NCBI GenBank assembly: GCA_965223305.1
Contig: CBDCWT010000046.1
Coordinates: 137,376-201,375, forward strand
DNA: 64,000 nt
From: CBDCWT01 sp965223305
GTDB taxonomy: Bacteria > Planctomycetota > Planctomycetia > Pirellulales > Pirellulaceae
Reading direction: 5' to 3'
The notes beneath the pieces were generated by a model. That model did not search any database. It had not been told where the DNA came from and worked only from the letters and a program-made list of their open reading frames with translations. The position numbers and the translations under genes were made by a program. Below, one piece after another: positions 43,598 through 52,680 of the stretch. Within the stretch, counting starts at the first letter, position 1; each line of letters opens with the position of its first letter.

Positions 43598-43809
43598 CAC
43601 GTACTGTCCGCATCCAGAGCCACGAAGGCGTCGGGCCACCTCTGCTGAGCCCAACGTAAGGCTTTGTCTCCGCCCTCAGGGTCCTCGGTAAACTCTTCAC
43701 TGGCAGGAATCGGAATGTTGTCCATGTCCAGCACTCCGTCCCGCATGGTGGTACAGCACCAGCGACCCTCCGCCCAAGACACCGTCACATCGAGTCCCAT
43801 GTCGGTCAA
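43597..43809 (-). CDS. Small protein of unknown function, first gene of the moeA operon
   Basis: A 70-aa acidic protein, MTDMGLDVTVSWAEGRWCC..., with no family I recognise. It may start three codons later at MGLDV. It contains a CC pair (RWCCTTM) and the acidic stretch EEFTEDPEGGDKA. Support for being real comes from its stop/start TGATG coupling to moeA and the lack of any other gene in that strip. No membrane segment or leader is seen. The role is unknown; coupling suggests a molybdenum-cofactor link. Confidence 0.6.
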   Translation of the reverse strand: MTDMGLDVTVSWAEGRWCCTTMRDGVLDMDNIPIPASEEFTEDPEGGDKALRWAQQRWPDAFVALDADST

Positions 43810-43999
43810 CTCCTCGTACCGTTACCCAAACATTCATAGACTATAGTGGGTCGCGGTGAGGGTCGAGTGGTGAGCGGATCCAAGACGCGCGGGAAACTCG
43901 AGCTCGGCTGGGGGACAGGCGGGGACGCGACGCGGTTCCCAGCTCCCCGGCTCCTTTGAGCTTTGCCGAGGCGATGCTTGCCCCCGCTGGTCTGAATCC

Positions 44000-46900
44000 G
44001 TGGCTTTGTTCACCCGACCTGCCGTTTCTGTGACTAGCCGCCCGGCCGAACGTGACGGGCAGGTGGTTTTGGCTCCGACAATCTCCAAAAAGACGAAGTC
44101 TCTCAGCTCCATGTCGCCCGACACGCTCGTTGAATTCCTAGACCATCCTGACAAGGCCAAGGACTGGCTGCACTCGTTGGGCATCGAGAACCACATCCGC
44201 GCCCATGCAAATCTTGTGGCTCTGGCCGGCGCGGGTGTCACTCTGGATCTCCTCGTGCTGCTTTGCGATCAGCTCGAGCTCAGCTTGGGCCGCCTCAGCG
44301 ATCCCGACATGGCGCTAAACAACCTGGATCGCTTCTTCGCAGCTTCGCGCAGCCCGCTCTCGCTGGCTTCATTGTTCGAACGCGATCGGGAAGCACTGCC
44401 CATTTTGCTGCAGATTTTTTCGTCGAGCCAGCATCTTACGGACTGCTTGATTCAGGACACCGAAAGCTTCGATTTGCTGCGTCTAACCGACGGCCAACCT
44501 GTGTCCCGCGAGGTACTCGTCGACGAGATCTGCAGCGAATGTGAGTCGTTGGCCGATATCAATGCGGTTAAGGCTGCTCTACGGCGTTACAAGCGGCGCG
44601 AGACGCTGCGAATCGCCTACGGAGATTTTATCCACAAGCAGCAGATTGACGTGGTCACTCGACAGATCTCCTTTCTGGCCGATGCGATTTGCGAGGCCGC
44701 CCTGCGGACAGCCCGTGCCAAGTTGGCGCGCGAGCGCGGTTTGCCCCGCCGCCCAGACAGACGTCCCGCGCGGCTCGTGGCCCTCGCGCTGGGGAAGCTC
44801 GGTGGAACTGAACTGAATTATTCGAGCGACATCGATTTGGTTTTCATCAGTGACGGGGACGGGACGACCGATGGAGAACGCTCGATCAGCAACCAAGAGT
44901 ACCACGAGCGGGTCGTCGCCAACTTTGTCAAATTGCTCACCGAACAGACCGAACTGGGATATGCCTACCGAGTCGACCTACGGCTTCGCCCAGACGGGGA
45001 CCAGGGGCCGCCAGTTATCTCCGCAGCAGACGCGTTGCAATACTACGACGTCAAAGGCCGCACTTGGGAGCGGCAGGCATTCGTCAAGGCCCGCCCGATT
45101 GCCGGAGATATCGATCTCGGCAACGAGTTTCTCCAACAACTCAGCCCGTGGATCTACCGCCGCTATCTTTCTGGCGCCGACATCGCTGGAATCAAGGCAC
45201 TCAAACGTCGCATCGAACGGCGGTCCAAAGTCGCGGGCGACGATACGCGCGATGTCAAAGCTGGACACGGAGGAATCCGAGATATTGAGTTCGTGATTCA
45301 GTTCCTGCAGCTGTTAAACGGGGGTGATCTGCCGCAGATTCGCAGCGGCAACACACTCGACGCAATCACCCGACTCCAGCGGGCAGGTTGCCTGACGCAC
45401 CAAGAACAGTCGCTGCTGGAAGAGAACTATGGGTTCTTGCGGAAGGTAGAGCATCGACTGCAGATCATGTTCGACCTGCAAACGCATCAACTTCCTAAAG
45501 AGGAACACGAGTTAAGGCGGCTGGCCATCCGGATGGGTTTCGGGAACGGAGCTAGTCGCGATGCGTTGCCCGCGTTCCAAGCCGAGCTGAAAACAAAGAC
45601 CGAGTTGAACCGCAAGATTCTCGACCACCTGCTACACGACACGTTTGGCAATGAGGGTGAAGTCGATCCTGAGACTGACCTCGTGCTCGATCCGCAACCT
45701 TCCGAGTCGACGGTTGCCAGTGTACTGGGCCGCTACGGGTTCTCGGATGTCAAGGACTCCTATCACAACCTGATGGAGCTGGCGACCGAGAAGATACCGT
45801 TTCTTTCGACACGCCGTTGCCGTCACTTCTTGGCATCGATCGCGCCGCGTCTCCTTCAGGCGATTTCAACAACCCCCGATCCTGATGCCACCTTGGTTCA
45901 TCTTAGTAAAGTCAGTGACTCGCTGGGTGGGAAGGGCGCGTTGTGGGAATTGTTCAGTTTCAACCCTCCCACCTTGCAACTCTACGTCCAGCTGTGTGCG
46001 TCGAGTCCCTATCTCTCGGACATCCTCACCGGCAATCCCGGGATGATTGACGAGTTGATGGACTCGCTGGTGCTAGACAAGCTACCTACCTTGGAGTCGT
46101 TGGAAACGACACTGGACGACCTATGCCGGGGAGCCGAGGATGTCGAGCCGATTTTGCACAGTTTCAAGAGCTGCCAGCATCTTCGAATTGGCGTGCGGGA
46201 CATCCTCGGCAAGGAAGATATCCGGGACGCTCATCGAGCGCTGTCCGACGTCGCCGAGGTGTGCCTCAGGCAGATCACGCAGATCGAGCTGACGCGTTTG
46301 ATCGAGAGGTATGGCGAGCCAACGATTCAAGGTGGTCGCCGGGATGGTGGACCGTGCTCGTTTATCACGCTGGCGATGGGAAAGCTCGGCGGCCGTGAAC
46401 CCAACTATCACAGCGACTTGGATGTTGTCTTCTTGTATGAGGCGGAAGGGACGACTCGCCACACACATCCGACACCGCGTGATAATACCTCCAACCAGCA
46501 CTTCTTCAGCCAGCTGGCCCAACGAGTGATCAAAGTCGTCACTCAGCTAGGGCCGTATGGTCGTCTGTACGAATTGGATCCGCGACTACGACCCACTGGA
46601 AAGAGCGGTGCCTTAGCCATTTCGCTGGACGAATTCGCGAAGTACTTCGAATCAGGACGTGGACAGCTGTGGGAGCGGCAGGCGCTCTGCAAAGGGCGGC
46701 TAGTATTCGGTTCAAGCGAGGCTCGCCAGCAAGCGATGCGCATCGTGCATCAGTGCATCATGCATCCCGCTTGGCGGGACAAGAATGCCGACGACATCCG
46801 GCAGATGAGAAAGCGACTCGAGGAGACCGCTTCCAAACGCAATCTCAAACGTGGTCCCGGTGGTACTGTCGACGTTGAGTTCCTGGTGCAAATGCTGCAG

Positions 46901-47215
46901 TTGCGGCACTGCAGCGAATCAACCAATGTGCTAGTCCCCGGCACCTTGGACGCTCTCTCAGCTCTTTGCGAACACGGCTACCTGGACGCAGAGCAGAGCC
47001 GGTTCCTCAGCACCTCCTACAGGACGCTGCGGAACATCGAATCCGGACTGCGGCTGATGAAAACCACTGCTCGACACGACCTGCCAACTGACAAGTCCGT
47101 GCTGAACAGTCTGGCCTATTTACTGGGATACGCGTCAGCCGCAGCGCTGGAGGAGGAGTGCCTGCACTTCACTCGCGAGAACCGCGTGCTGTTTGAGCGC
47201 ATTTTCGCCGGCTGA
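44000..47215 (+). CDS. glnE: Bifunctional glutamine synthetase adenylyltransferase/adenylyl-removing enzyme
   Basis: A protein of up to 1071 aa; a start at 44111 (MSPDTLVEFLDHP) would give 1034 aa and looks equally natural. It switches glutamine synthetase activity by adding or removing AMP. Two nucleotidyltransferase domains are visible. The N-terminal one has ALGKLGGTELNYSSDIDLVF and KARPIAGD, followed by GHGGIRDIEFVIQFLQL. The C-terminal one has AMGKLGGREPNYHSDLDVVF, KGRLVFG and GPGGTVDVEFLVQMLQL. Both keep the two metal-binding Asp residues (SDxD). It is longer than the E. coli enzyme (946 aa), with extra sequence between the halves. A PII protein and glnA are not in the window. Confidence 0.96.
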   Translation: MALFTRPAVSVTSRPAERDGQVVLAPTISKKTKSLSSMSPDTLVEFLDHPDKAKDWLHSLGIENHIRAHANLVALAGAGVTLDLLVLLCDQLELSLGRLSDPDMALNNLDRFFAASRSPLSLASLFERDREALPILLQIFSSSQHLTDCLIQDTESFDLLRLTDGQPVSREVLVDEICSECESLADINAVKAALRRYKRRETLRIAYGDFIHKQQIDVVTRQISFLADAICEAALRTARAKLARERGLPRRPDRRPARLVALALGKLGGTELNYSSDIDLVFISDGDGTTDGERSISNQEYHERVVANFVKLLTEQTELGYAYRVDLRLRPDGDQGPPVISAADALQYYDVKGRTWERQAFVKARPIAGDIDLGNEFLQQLSPWIYRRYLSGADIAGIKALKRRIERRSKVAGDDTRDVKAGHGGIRDIEFVIQFLQLLNGGDLPQIRSGNTLDAITRLQRAGCLTHQEQSLLEENYGFLRKVEHRLQIMFDLQTHQLPKEEHELRRLAIRMGFGNGASRDALPAFQAELKTKTELNRKILDHLLHDTFGNEGEVDPETDLVLDPQPSESTVASVLGRYGFSDVKDSYHNLMELATEKIPFLSTRRCRHFLASIAPRLLQAISTTPDPDATLVHLSKVSDSLGGKGALWELFSFNPPTLQLYVQLCASSPYLSDILTGNPGMIDELMDSLVLDKLPTLESLETTLDDLCRGAEDVEPILHSFKSCQHLRIGVRDILGKEDIRDAHRALSDVAEVCLRQITQIELTRLIERYGEPTIQGGRRDGGPCSFITLAMGKLGGREPNYHSDLDVVFLYEAEGTTRHTHPTPRDNTSNQHFFSQLAQRVIKVVTQLGPYGRLYELDPRLRPTGKSGALAISLDEFAKYFESGRGQLWERQALCKGRLVFGSSEARQQAMRIVHQCIMHPAWRDKNADDIRQMRKRLEETASKRNLKRGPGGTVDVEFLVQMLQLRHCSESTNVLVPGTLDALSALCEHGYLDAEQSRFLSTSYRTLRNIESGLRLMKTTARHDLPTDKSVLNSLAYLLGYASAAALEEECLHFTRENRVLFERIFAG

Positions 47216-47248
47216 CGGCTCCCAGACCCACCGCCGTTGAGGATTTCT

Positions 47249-47319
47249 GTAGCCGAACTCGCCAGAATTTGGACGAATCGGCAGTCTCCGCCAAGCCAAA
47301 CTCTGGCGAGTTCGGCTAC
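47249..47319. repeat. GTAGCCGAACTCGCCAGA inverted pair
   Basis: GTAGCCGAACTCGCCAGA (47249) and the reverse unit CTGGCGAGTTCGGCTAC (ending 47319) form a long hairpin with a roughly 23-bp loop containing GGACGAATCGGCAGT. The module GCTGGGCGTTAGCCCACGG follows at 47332. This is the first of several repeats filling the 432-bp gap between glnE and the LarA-like gene. Confidence 0.8.
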
Positions 47320-47381
47320 GCTCGGAATCAGCCGCTGGGCGTTAGCCCACGGTTTCCACCGTAACCAGCACTCCGATGTAC

Positions 47382-47409
47382 CGCGGCTCGGCAGGAGCCT
47401 CGCCCTCCC
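47382..47409. repeat. GGGAGGGCGAGG repeat, reverse arm
   Basis: The reverse-orientation arm (GCGGCTCGGCAGGAGCC continuing TCGCCCTCCC) of the family at 21463, in the same gap. Confidence 0.75.
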
Positions 47410-47488
47410 GAGCGCCTGCACGACTGTTGCAGCGGGTGTGCTGGGGTAACCCGCCGCTGGTCGCTGTCTCCTCTATCCTGTTCACCAT

Positions 47489-47519
47489 GTTGACAGGATT
47501 TACAGGATCAACAGGATGG
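47489..47519. repeat. ACAGGAT triplicate repeat
   Basis: Three spaced copies of ACAGGAT (TTGACAGGATTTACAGGATC, then AACAGGAT). This sequence style recurs in intergenic DNA of many unrelated bacteria. Function unknown. Confidence 0.6.
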
Positions 47520-47543
47520 CCCTTCGCACCTGCAGAACTTCTT

Positions 47544-47615
47544 GTAGCTGAATTCGCCAGAATTTGGACGAATCGGCAGTTGACCAAACAACCAAACTCT
47601 GGCAAGTTCGGCTAC
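47544..47615. repeat. GTAGCTGAATTCGCCAGA inverted pair
   Basis: A variant hairpin of the same family: left GTAGCTGAATTCGCCAGA, right CTGGCAAGTTCGGCTAC, with the loop again containing GGACGAATCGGCAGT. The loop sequence is conserved across the family, so the unit is the whole hairpin of about 72 bp. Confidence 0.8.
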
Positions 47616-47647
47616 GCTCTGGCGAGCGTGGTGCCACGAGGGAGCAG

Positions 47648-48937
47648 CTAAACGCCCGATTCCTCGAGGGCGACTGCCGCCGCCGAGGGCAGTAGTCCGT
47701 TGGCGTCGAAGGGGAGTGGTCGGGGCTCGGTCAACACCTCCAGATCATCACGATCCCGCGCCTCATCTAGATAGGCCGTTGAACACTCGACTTCCACGAC
47801 CTCCAAAGTGTTCGAGATCCACATCAAGCGCGCCTGATCGCGATCGGACAACCCGCTCAACGGCAGCGCAGCGTCCAGTACTTCTCGATCGGTTGCATAG
47901 TGGATGGGGACCATGGCGCCGATGGCGCCGCCTCCGGTCAGGCAGTTTGTTTGCGTGATATGTGCGTCCATGCTCTCCACGGCCCGATCCAACGCAAACT
48001 CGGCCAGACCGATGCCGGTGGCGTTTCCGTGCGTTTCTGCGGTCAGCCCTCGTATGACGATGTTCCTTACCTTGGGAAATTCGTCCTCGGCAGCTTGATG
48101 TGCCAGGTACTTGCGACCGACCACGTTGGTGTCCATGCCAGTACCACTGATGTTTTTACCGATCTCGTCGATCAGCAGGACATCAGCTGTCTTGAACGGC
48201 AGCCGTGGCATCCACTGCTTTGCCAGCACCAACAGTTCCTTTTCTCGTTCTTCAAACTCGGCCGGAGGGACGGCAGCGATTTTTGCAGTTTCGTCATACC
48301 CGTTTTCAACGACGGCCACACCGGCCACCACGTGGCATTTGGTCAGCACCTCTCGGGCGACGCTCCGCACGATCTGGCCGAAGCTGTAGTCTTGAATCGC
48401 GCGATGGTAGATCTTCGCTCCCGCATGCTTGCCGAGCCCAATCAGCATCATCTTCATGAGCCCACTTTCGATGTCTCCGACGAAGTTGGTGTGCGGCTTG
48501 ACTCGCCCGCAGACAACTACGTGATCGGCTCCCGCGGCATGCTTGTCGAAGTGAACCGGAAACCCTTCACTGGCTTCGCAGACAGTCACCGTCTCCATGC
48601 TGGCGCGAATCTCGCAGCCGCAGTAGTCCTCAGTGATTCCGTAGCCCTCGATGATCGCCCGCTGACCTTCCACCGTACCTCCCCCGTGGCTGCCCATCGC
48701 CGGTACGATGAAGGGCCGTGCCTCCAGCCGCTTGAAATGATCCACGATTGCCTTGATCACAACGGCAATGTTGGCGACACCGCGACTGCCGGCTGTGACC
48801 GCGACACTCTGCCCCGCGCGAACCTGGTTCTGTAGGGAGAGTTTGGCAAGCTCACGCTCAACTTCAGCGGCAACGTCGCTGACCCGTGGCCTCTCGAAGG
48901 TTTGGCGAATGCGAACCGTCTGGGGATAGTCGGACAT
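47648..48937 (-). CDS. LarA-like (DUF2088, lactate racemase N-domain) protein
   Basis: A 429-aa protein resembling the lactate racemase LarA/DUF2088 superfamily. Supporting blocks: VAVTAGSRGVANIAVVIKAI, FIVPAMGSHGGGTVEGQRAI with the GSHG signature, GRVKPHTNFVGDIESGLMKM with the conserved His, LIGLGKHAGAKIYHRAIQDY, and NGYDETAKIAAV. True LarA needs a nickel-pincer cofactor made by LarB, LarC and LarE; none of these is nearby, and the pincer-Lys region cannot be confirmed. It could racemise or epimerise another 2-hydroxy acid. No leader. Its neighbour downstream in transcription order is a repeat-filled gap. Confidence 0.8.
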   Translation of the reverse strand: MSDYPQTVRIRQTFERPRVSDVAAEVERELAKLSLQNQVRAGQSVAVTAGSRGVANIAVVIKAIVDHFKRLEARPFIVPAMGSHGGGTVEGQRAIIEGYGITEDYCGCEIRASMETVTVCEASEGFPVHFDKHAAGADHVVVCGRVKPHTNFVGDIESGLMKMMLIGLGKHAGAKIYHRAIQDYSFGQIVRSVAREVLTKCHVVAGVAVVENGYDETAKIAAVPPAEFEEREKELLVLAKQWMPRLPFKTADVLLIDEIGKNISGTGMDTNVVGRKYLAHQAAEDEFPKVRNIVIRGLTAETHGNATGIGLAEFALDRAVESMDAHITQTNCLTGGGAIGAMVPIHYATDREVLDAALPLSGLSDRDQARLMWISNTLEVVEVECSTAYLDEARDRDDLEVLTEPRPLPFDANGLLPSAAAVALEESGV

Positions 48938-49063
48938 GTCATGTCTCTCGCAGAATGGTGCATGGTTGTTGGTATGTTACCCTCTGGCGTTGTCCAGCGG
49001 CAAGGCGTCGCGGACCGACGACCGGGGGGTCATCGAGTGCCGTTTTTGTTGCACGAAGCGGTT

Positions 49064-49126
49064 GGGAGGGCGAGGCTCCTGCCGAGCCGCAACAAGACTC
49101 ACGGCTCCGCGGAAACGTCGCCCTTC
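49064..49126. repeat. GGGAGGGCGAGG hairpin repeat
   Basis: The left arm (49064-49090) and a degenerate right arm CGGCTCCGCGGAAACG continuing TCGCCCTTCC (49101-49126). It lies between the large PLP enzyme gene and the LarA-like gene. Confidence 0.75.
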
Positions 49127-49187
49127 CAATGATACGGCGCCCAACGAAACAGGGCGAGCTCCGGCCGGACACGCCCCAGCGGTGTGC

Positions 49188-50960
49188 CTACTTGAGGTAC
49201 TCTTCCATTGGCGGTTTGGATTCGATGTAGCGCCGGTGAGCGTCTAAGACGCGGTCCCGTACGAGCGTGTCCATTTCCGCAGGCCCCATAAAACGACTCG
49301 AGAATCCCGGCACTTGCGGGTCGATGGCCAACCTCGCAGTTTGAATAAAGTGCGCCATCAGGTCTTTGGGATCTTCGTCACCGATCGCAAATCGAATGGT
49401 CGTGCGGCCGATTCCACTGGCCTCCAGTGCGGTGTCGTCCAGTTCCGAGTGGGTGGTGAGGGCGGGGCAGCTGACAATCGTGTTGGATTGCCCGAGGCTG
49501 ATCATGTGTGAGTAGACAGGGGCCAACGAGTCAAAGAACCGTTGAAACGCGTCCCGCGGCACTCCATCGATATCGATCGTAAAGAGTGGTACGGGTAGGC
49601 CGACGAACAGCAACCGCGCGCGGAGTTCGGTGTTGATGTGGTCGGGCAAGGCGTGGCAGTTGACCCGAATCTCAGGGTGCGAATCGAAGAAGCGGGCTAG
49701 TATTTCGGTGTTGATGCATTTGGTGAGCATCCGCACCCCGAGGGTCCGCATGCCCTGAATTACTTCGTAGGCGGCATCGGCGCTCAGAAACGCACCTTTG
49801 ACATAGTAGACGTTCCAAAACATCGTCTGGTCCCAGGAGACTCCCTGCGCGACCTCGCCCTTGGGTAGAAACATATCTTCGTTGCGGCCGATGACGACGC
49901 CGGCGATCGTGGTGCCGGTTCCAGAGAGATCTTTTGTGTAGCTATGGATGACGAAGTCCGGCCGTTCCTGTGGGTCAGCTCGTTGTAAAGGCTGGACGAG
50001 AAAAGGTGTGCCGACGGTGGCGTCCAGCATCACGCGGACTCCATTTGCGTGGGCGGCGCGACAGATCCCAGGTACGTCCAAGACGCACCCGTGAGGATTA
50101 CATGGGGACTCGATGTAGAGATAGACTTTGCGACCGGCGGCAAACCGATCCGCGTACTTCTGTCGGGTGTGTTCCCAACATCGCAGGTAGTCTGCCGTGG
50201 TGTAGCCGGAGAAGCTCTCCACGGCGATTCCCAGGTTTGACGGCTTCGCATACCAATCATGAATTAATTGGTGCGCGCCTCCGTAGATGTTGCGGCTCGT
50301 GATCAGCACGTCATCGCGGCCCAAGACGTGCGATAGCACACTGTCGATGGCGGCCATGCCGCTATTGAAATTCCAGGCAAAGTACTGGTCGGCATAGGGC
50401 CCCGCTTCGATGTCGACCATGAAGTTAGCAAGCGAGACGGAGGTCGGGTTTAGTAGCCGCGAGTAGATCTCCAGCAAGAGCTCCTTGCCTTTGAAAGCAT
50501 CTTCAATCCACTCAGCGCAGGCATAAATGTAAGTTGCCGTCCGCGCGATCACGGGAGTTGCGGAGAAGATGGCGGTTACGTTATCGAAAATCGCGTAGGG
50601 ACCTTTGGCAGCCTGAGTGGCGTAGTTGAGGCGCAGCGACTGATAGCTATGGCGGAACGGATTCTGCAGCGTGTCCAGTAACTTGGCTGTCTGAAACGAA
50701 AGAAACTTCTTGGCGTTGAAGTAAGCGATCCGGTCGGATCGAGGGAGCGTGGCAATCGACTCCATGGAGAGTTTCCAGAGTTGATGGACATCGGCATCCG
50801 CCAAGTAGAGGTGCCTGGTCAAGTCAGCCAGCGTCCGCCCGTACTCGCCATCGGGATCGATTCCGAAGTGCTGCAGTTGCTCTGCCACCAGCTCTTCGAG
50901 CGTGGTGGCTTCGGTTGTGTTTCGGCGCGGCGACAGCGTCCGCGTGATGTGTTCTTTCAC
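49188..50960 (-). CDS. Large Cys/Met-metabolism-type PLP enzyme with N-terminal extension
   Basis: A 590-aa fold-type I PLP enzyme related to cystathionine gamma-synthase/gamma-lyase. Catalytic features: NSGMAAIDSVLSHVLGRDDV (cofactor phosphate region), YIESPCNPHGCVLDVP, LDATVGTPFLVQPLQR (Asp to the pyridine nitrogen), and HSYTKDLSGTGTTIAG with the Schiff-base Lys at K343. Usual family members have about 380-400 residues. Here roughly 150 residues precede the core (helical, TLEELVAEQLQHFGIDPDGE, EWIEDAFKGKELLLEIYSRL) and some 30 follow. The core GMAAID and TKDLSGTG keep the catalytic groups. Substrate unknown; the extension may determine assembly. It sits alone between the LarA-like and dGTPase-like genes. 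Confidence 0.85.
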   Translation of the reverse strand: MKEHITRTLSPRRNTTEATTLEELVAEQLQHFGIDPDGEYGRTLADLTRHLYLADADVHQLWKLSMESIATLPRSDRIAYFNAKKFLSFQTAKLLDTLQNPFRHSYQSLRLNYATQAAKGPYAIFDNVTAIFSATPVIARTATYIYACAEWIEDAFKGKELLLEIYSRLLNPTSVSLANFMVDIEAGPYADQYFAWNFNSGMAAIDSVLSHVLGRDDVLITSRNIYGGAHQLIHDWYAKPSNLGIAVESFSGYTTADYLRCWEHTRQKYADRFAAGRKVYLYIESPCNPHGCVLDVPGICRAAHANGVRVMLDATVGTPFLVQPLQRADPQERPDFVIHSYTKDLSGTGTTIAGVVIGRNEDMFLPKGEVAQGVSWDQTMFWNVYYVKGAFLSADAAYEVIQGMRTLGVRMLTKCINTEILARFFDSHPEIRVNCHALPDHINTELRARLLFVGLPVPLFTIDIDGVPRDAFQRFFDSLAPVYSHMISLGQSNTIVSCPALTTHSELDDTALEASGIGRTTIRFAIGDEDPKDLMAHFIQTARLAIDPQVPGFSSRFMGPAEMDTLVRDRVLDAHRRYIESKPPMEEYLK

Positions 50961-51075
50961 CTCAAGCCTCCGGTCGTTCGAAAAGGTGGCTCAGCACTGC
51001 GTGGATGGACTACCGGTCCCTTGCTGTCGCTTTCATGCCGCCCGCTCCATCAGCCACTTGGCTGGGTGGATCGTG

Positions 51076-52248
51076 TTACGAAGTTTGCTGTTCGTAGATT
51101 CGATCGCAATAGTGGTCGGTCATTCCAGCGACATACTCGCCGACGGTCCTGCGTAGTCCGACTTGGTCGATGCGCAACTGGATCCGCGGCGGCAGCAACG
51201 AGGGTTCATTCAGAAAGCCCGTGAAGATACGCTTCAGCCGCTGTTGAGCCTGGCTACGCACCTGCAGCAGCCTAGGGTGCCGATAAACTCGCTCGTAGAG
51301 AAAACGTTCCAGCTCCTCTTTTTGCTGGCGAAGCTCGGCGCTGGGGCCCAGCACAAAGTCGCTCTGCCTGGCGGCTGTTGAGCTGGCAAAGCGGCTGTCC
51401 GCCAGCAGCTCGCCACTGTAACGCAGTACGTCACTGACTTGGTGCTCGATCAGTTCATGGACCAGAGCCAGTCGTCGCTGTTCGTCATCGTCGTAGGAAT
51501 TCCGCCGGTAGATTTTGGCTAGCAGTTGGCGTACCAGTGGGATGGTCGCCAGTTCGTCGAGGCTGAGGATTCCCAGCTTGATGGCATCGTCCGTATCGTG
51601 AGCATCGTACGTGATGCTGTCCGCCGTATCGACGACCTGGACCTCGAGCAACGGCTGCGTCGGAGCAACATGTCCGGCAACGCGCGACGCCTGTCCCTCC
51701 AGAACTTCGAGACTGAGGTTGAGGCCCTGGAAATGGGGATAACGAATCTCGAGCTCTTCAGCAATCGTCAGGGCGTGCTGATTGTGTGAGAAACCACCTT
51801 CGTCGACTAGGCACTCATTGAGCGCGTCCTCACCCGCATGCCCGTACGGTGGATGACCGATGTCGTGCAACAGCGCCAGGGCCTCGATCAAGTCTTCGTT
51901 GAGCCGCAGCGCGCGTCCAATCGTGCGGGAGATTGAGGCCACTTCCTGAGTGTGTGTCAACCGGGTGCGGTGGTAGTCTCCCATGTTCGTGAAGACTTGT
52001 GTCTTGCCGCTTAGCCTACGGTATGCGCCGCTGTGAAGAATCCGGTCACGATCCCGTTGATAGGGTCCCCTATAGGGATGTTGCGGCTCCGGGTGCTTTC
52101 TCCCAGCCGAGTCCGAGCTGAACATAGCGTACGGTGCCAACAACGCTGTTTCCCGTTCGGCATTGGTTCGAAGCGATAACACCGGTTGCCGGGATGTGGC
52201 CGCCATCATTTCGATCGCGTGAAGTAAAAAGGGGTGCCTAGTAGACAA
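51076..52248 (-). CDS. dGTPase-like HD-domain triphosphohydrolase
   Basis: A 390-aa protein of the deoxyguanosinetriphosphate triphosphohydrolase family; starts at residues 14 or 15 (MMAATSR) are alternatives. Family blocks: LLAPYAMFSSDSAGRKHPEP, PYQRDRDRILHSGAYRRLSG, KTQVFTNMGDYHRTRLTHTQ, then the HD metal motif LALLHDIGHPPYGHAGEDAL and DTADSITYDAHDTDDAIKLG, with metal-binding His and Asp residues intact. These enzymes hydrolyse dNTPs to deoxynucleoside and triphosphate, helping nucleotide-pool control. The protein resembles the short bacterial class (about 380-450 aa). No operon partner. Confidence 0.93.
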   Translation of the reverse strand: MSTRHPFLLHAIEMMAATSRQPVLSLRTNAERETALLAPYAMFSSDSAGRKHPEPQHPYRGPYQRDRDRILHSGAYRRLSGKTQVFTNMGDYHRTRLTHTQEVASISRTIGRALRLNEDLIEALALLHDIGHPPYGHAGEDALNECLVDEGGFSHNQHALTIAEELEIRYPHFQGLNLSLEVLEGQASRVAGHVAPTQPLLEVQVVDTADSITYDAHDTDDAIKLGILSLDELATIPLVRQLLAKIYRRNSYDDDEQRRLALVHELIEHQVSDVLRYSGELLADSRFASSTAARQSDFVLGPSAELRQQKEELERFLYERVYRHPRLLQVRSQAQQRLKRIFTGFLNEPSLLPPRIQLRIDQVGLRRTVGEYVAGMTDHYCDRIYEQQTS

Positions 52249-52355
52249 TCATCCCAGCCGGACGCGGGGCAGGCAATGCCAAACATGCCGCCTCTGTCAC
52301 CCAACGCTTCAAGGACTTTCCCCGACGTCCACCGCTATCCGATCGTCGCCAGATC

Positions 52356-52499
52356 GTAGCCGAACTCGCCAGAGTTTGGCGAACTGCCGATTCGTCCAAC
52401 AGTCATGCAGGCGCTCGGGAGGGCGAGGCTCCTGCCGAGCCGGGGTACATCGGAGCCCAGCGGCTGATTCCGATCGTAGCCGAACTCGCCAGAGTTTGG
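52356..52499. repeat. Two direct GTAGCCGAACTCGCCAGA units around a GGGAGGGCGAGG unit
   Basis: GTAGCCGAACTCGCCAGAGT occurs at 52356 and again at 52476, each followed by GAACTGCCGATTC.TCCAA. A GGGAGGGCGAGGCTCCTG unit lies between them at 52417-52443. The 432-bp gap between the dGTPase-like gene and uvrA (divergent) is largely this nested repeat; uvrA promoter signals were not recognised. Confidence 0.8.
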
Positions 52500-52680
52500 T
52501 TTGGTCGAACTGCCGATTCATCCAAATTCTTGCTCGTTCGGCCACAAGAGATCCTTAACGGCGTTGCCCGTCACCGTGCTGCGTTGTCCGGCACACGTGG
52601 CGCTGGTGTCGCTTGCCCGTCGATAACCGCTCTGGTACCGTTGAAAGCTTGTTCGTACAGCAGCATTGCAACCGACGACG

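Noticed and set aside
42363..43654. Earlier moeA start at 43654
   Set aside because: The upstream residues do not resemble MoeA and would overlap the small gene by 58 bp; the TGATG junction favours 43597.
47249..47647. CRISPR array
   Set aside because: The repeats are inverted pairs of mixed families with irregular spacing, not direct repeats with equal spacers.
47900..48835. Plus-strand open frame of 311 codons
   Set aside because: It lies wholly antisense to the LarA-like gene, which has clear family motifs; the frame shows no recognisable protein.
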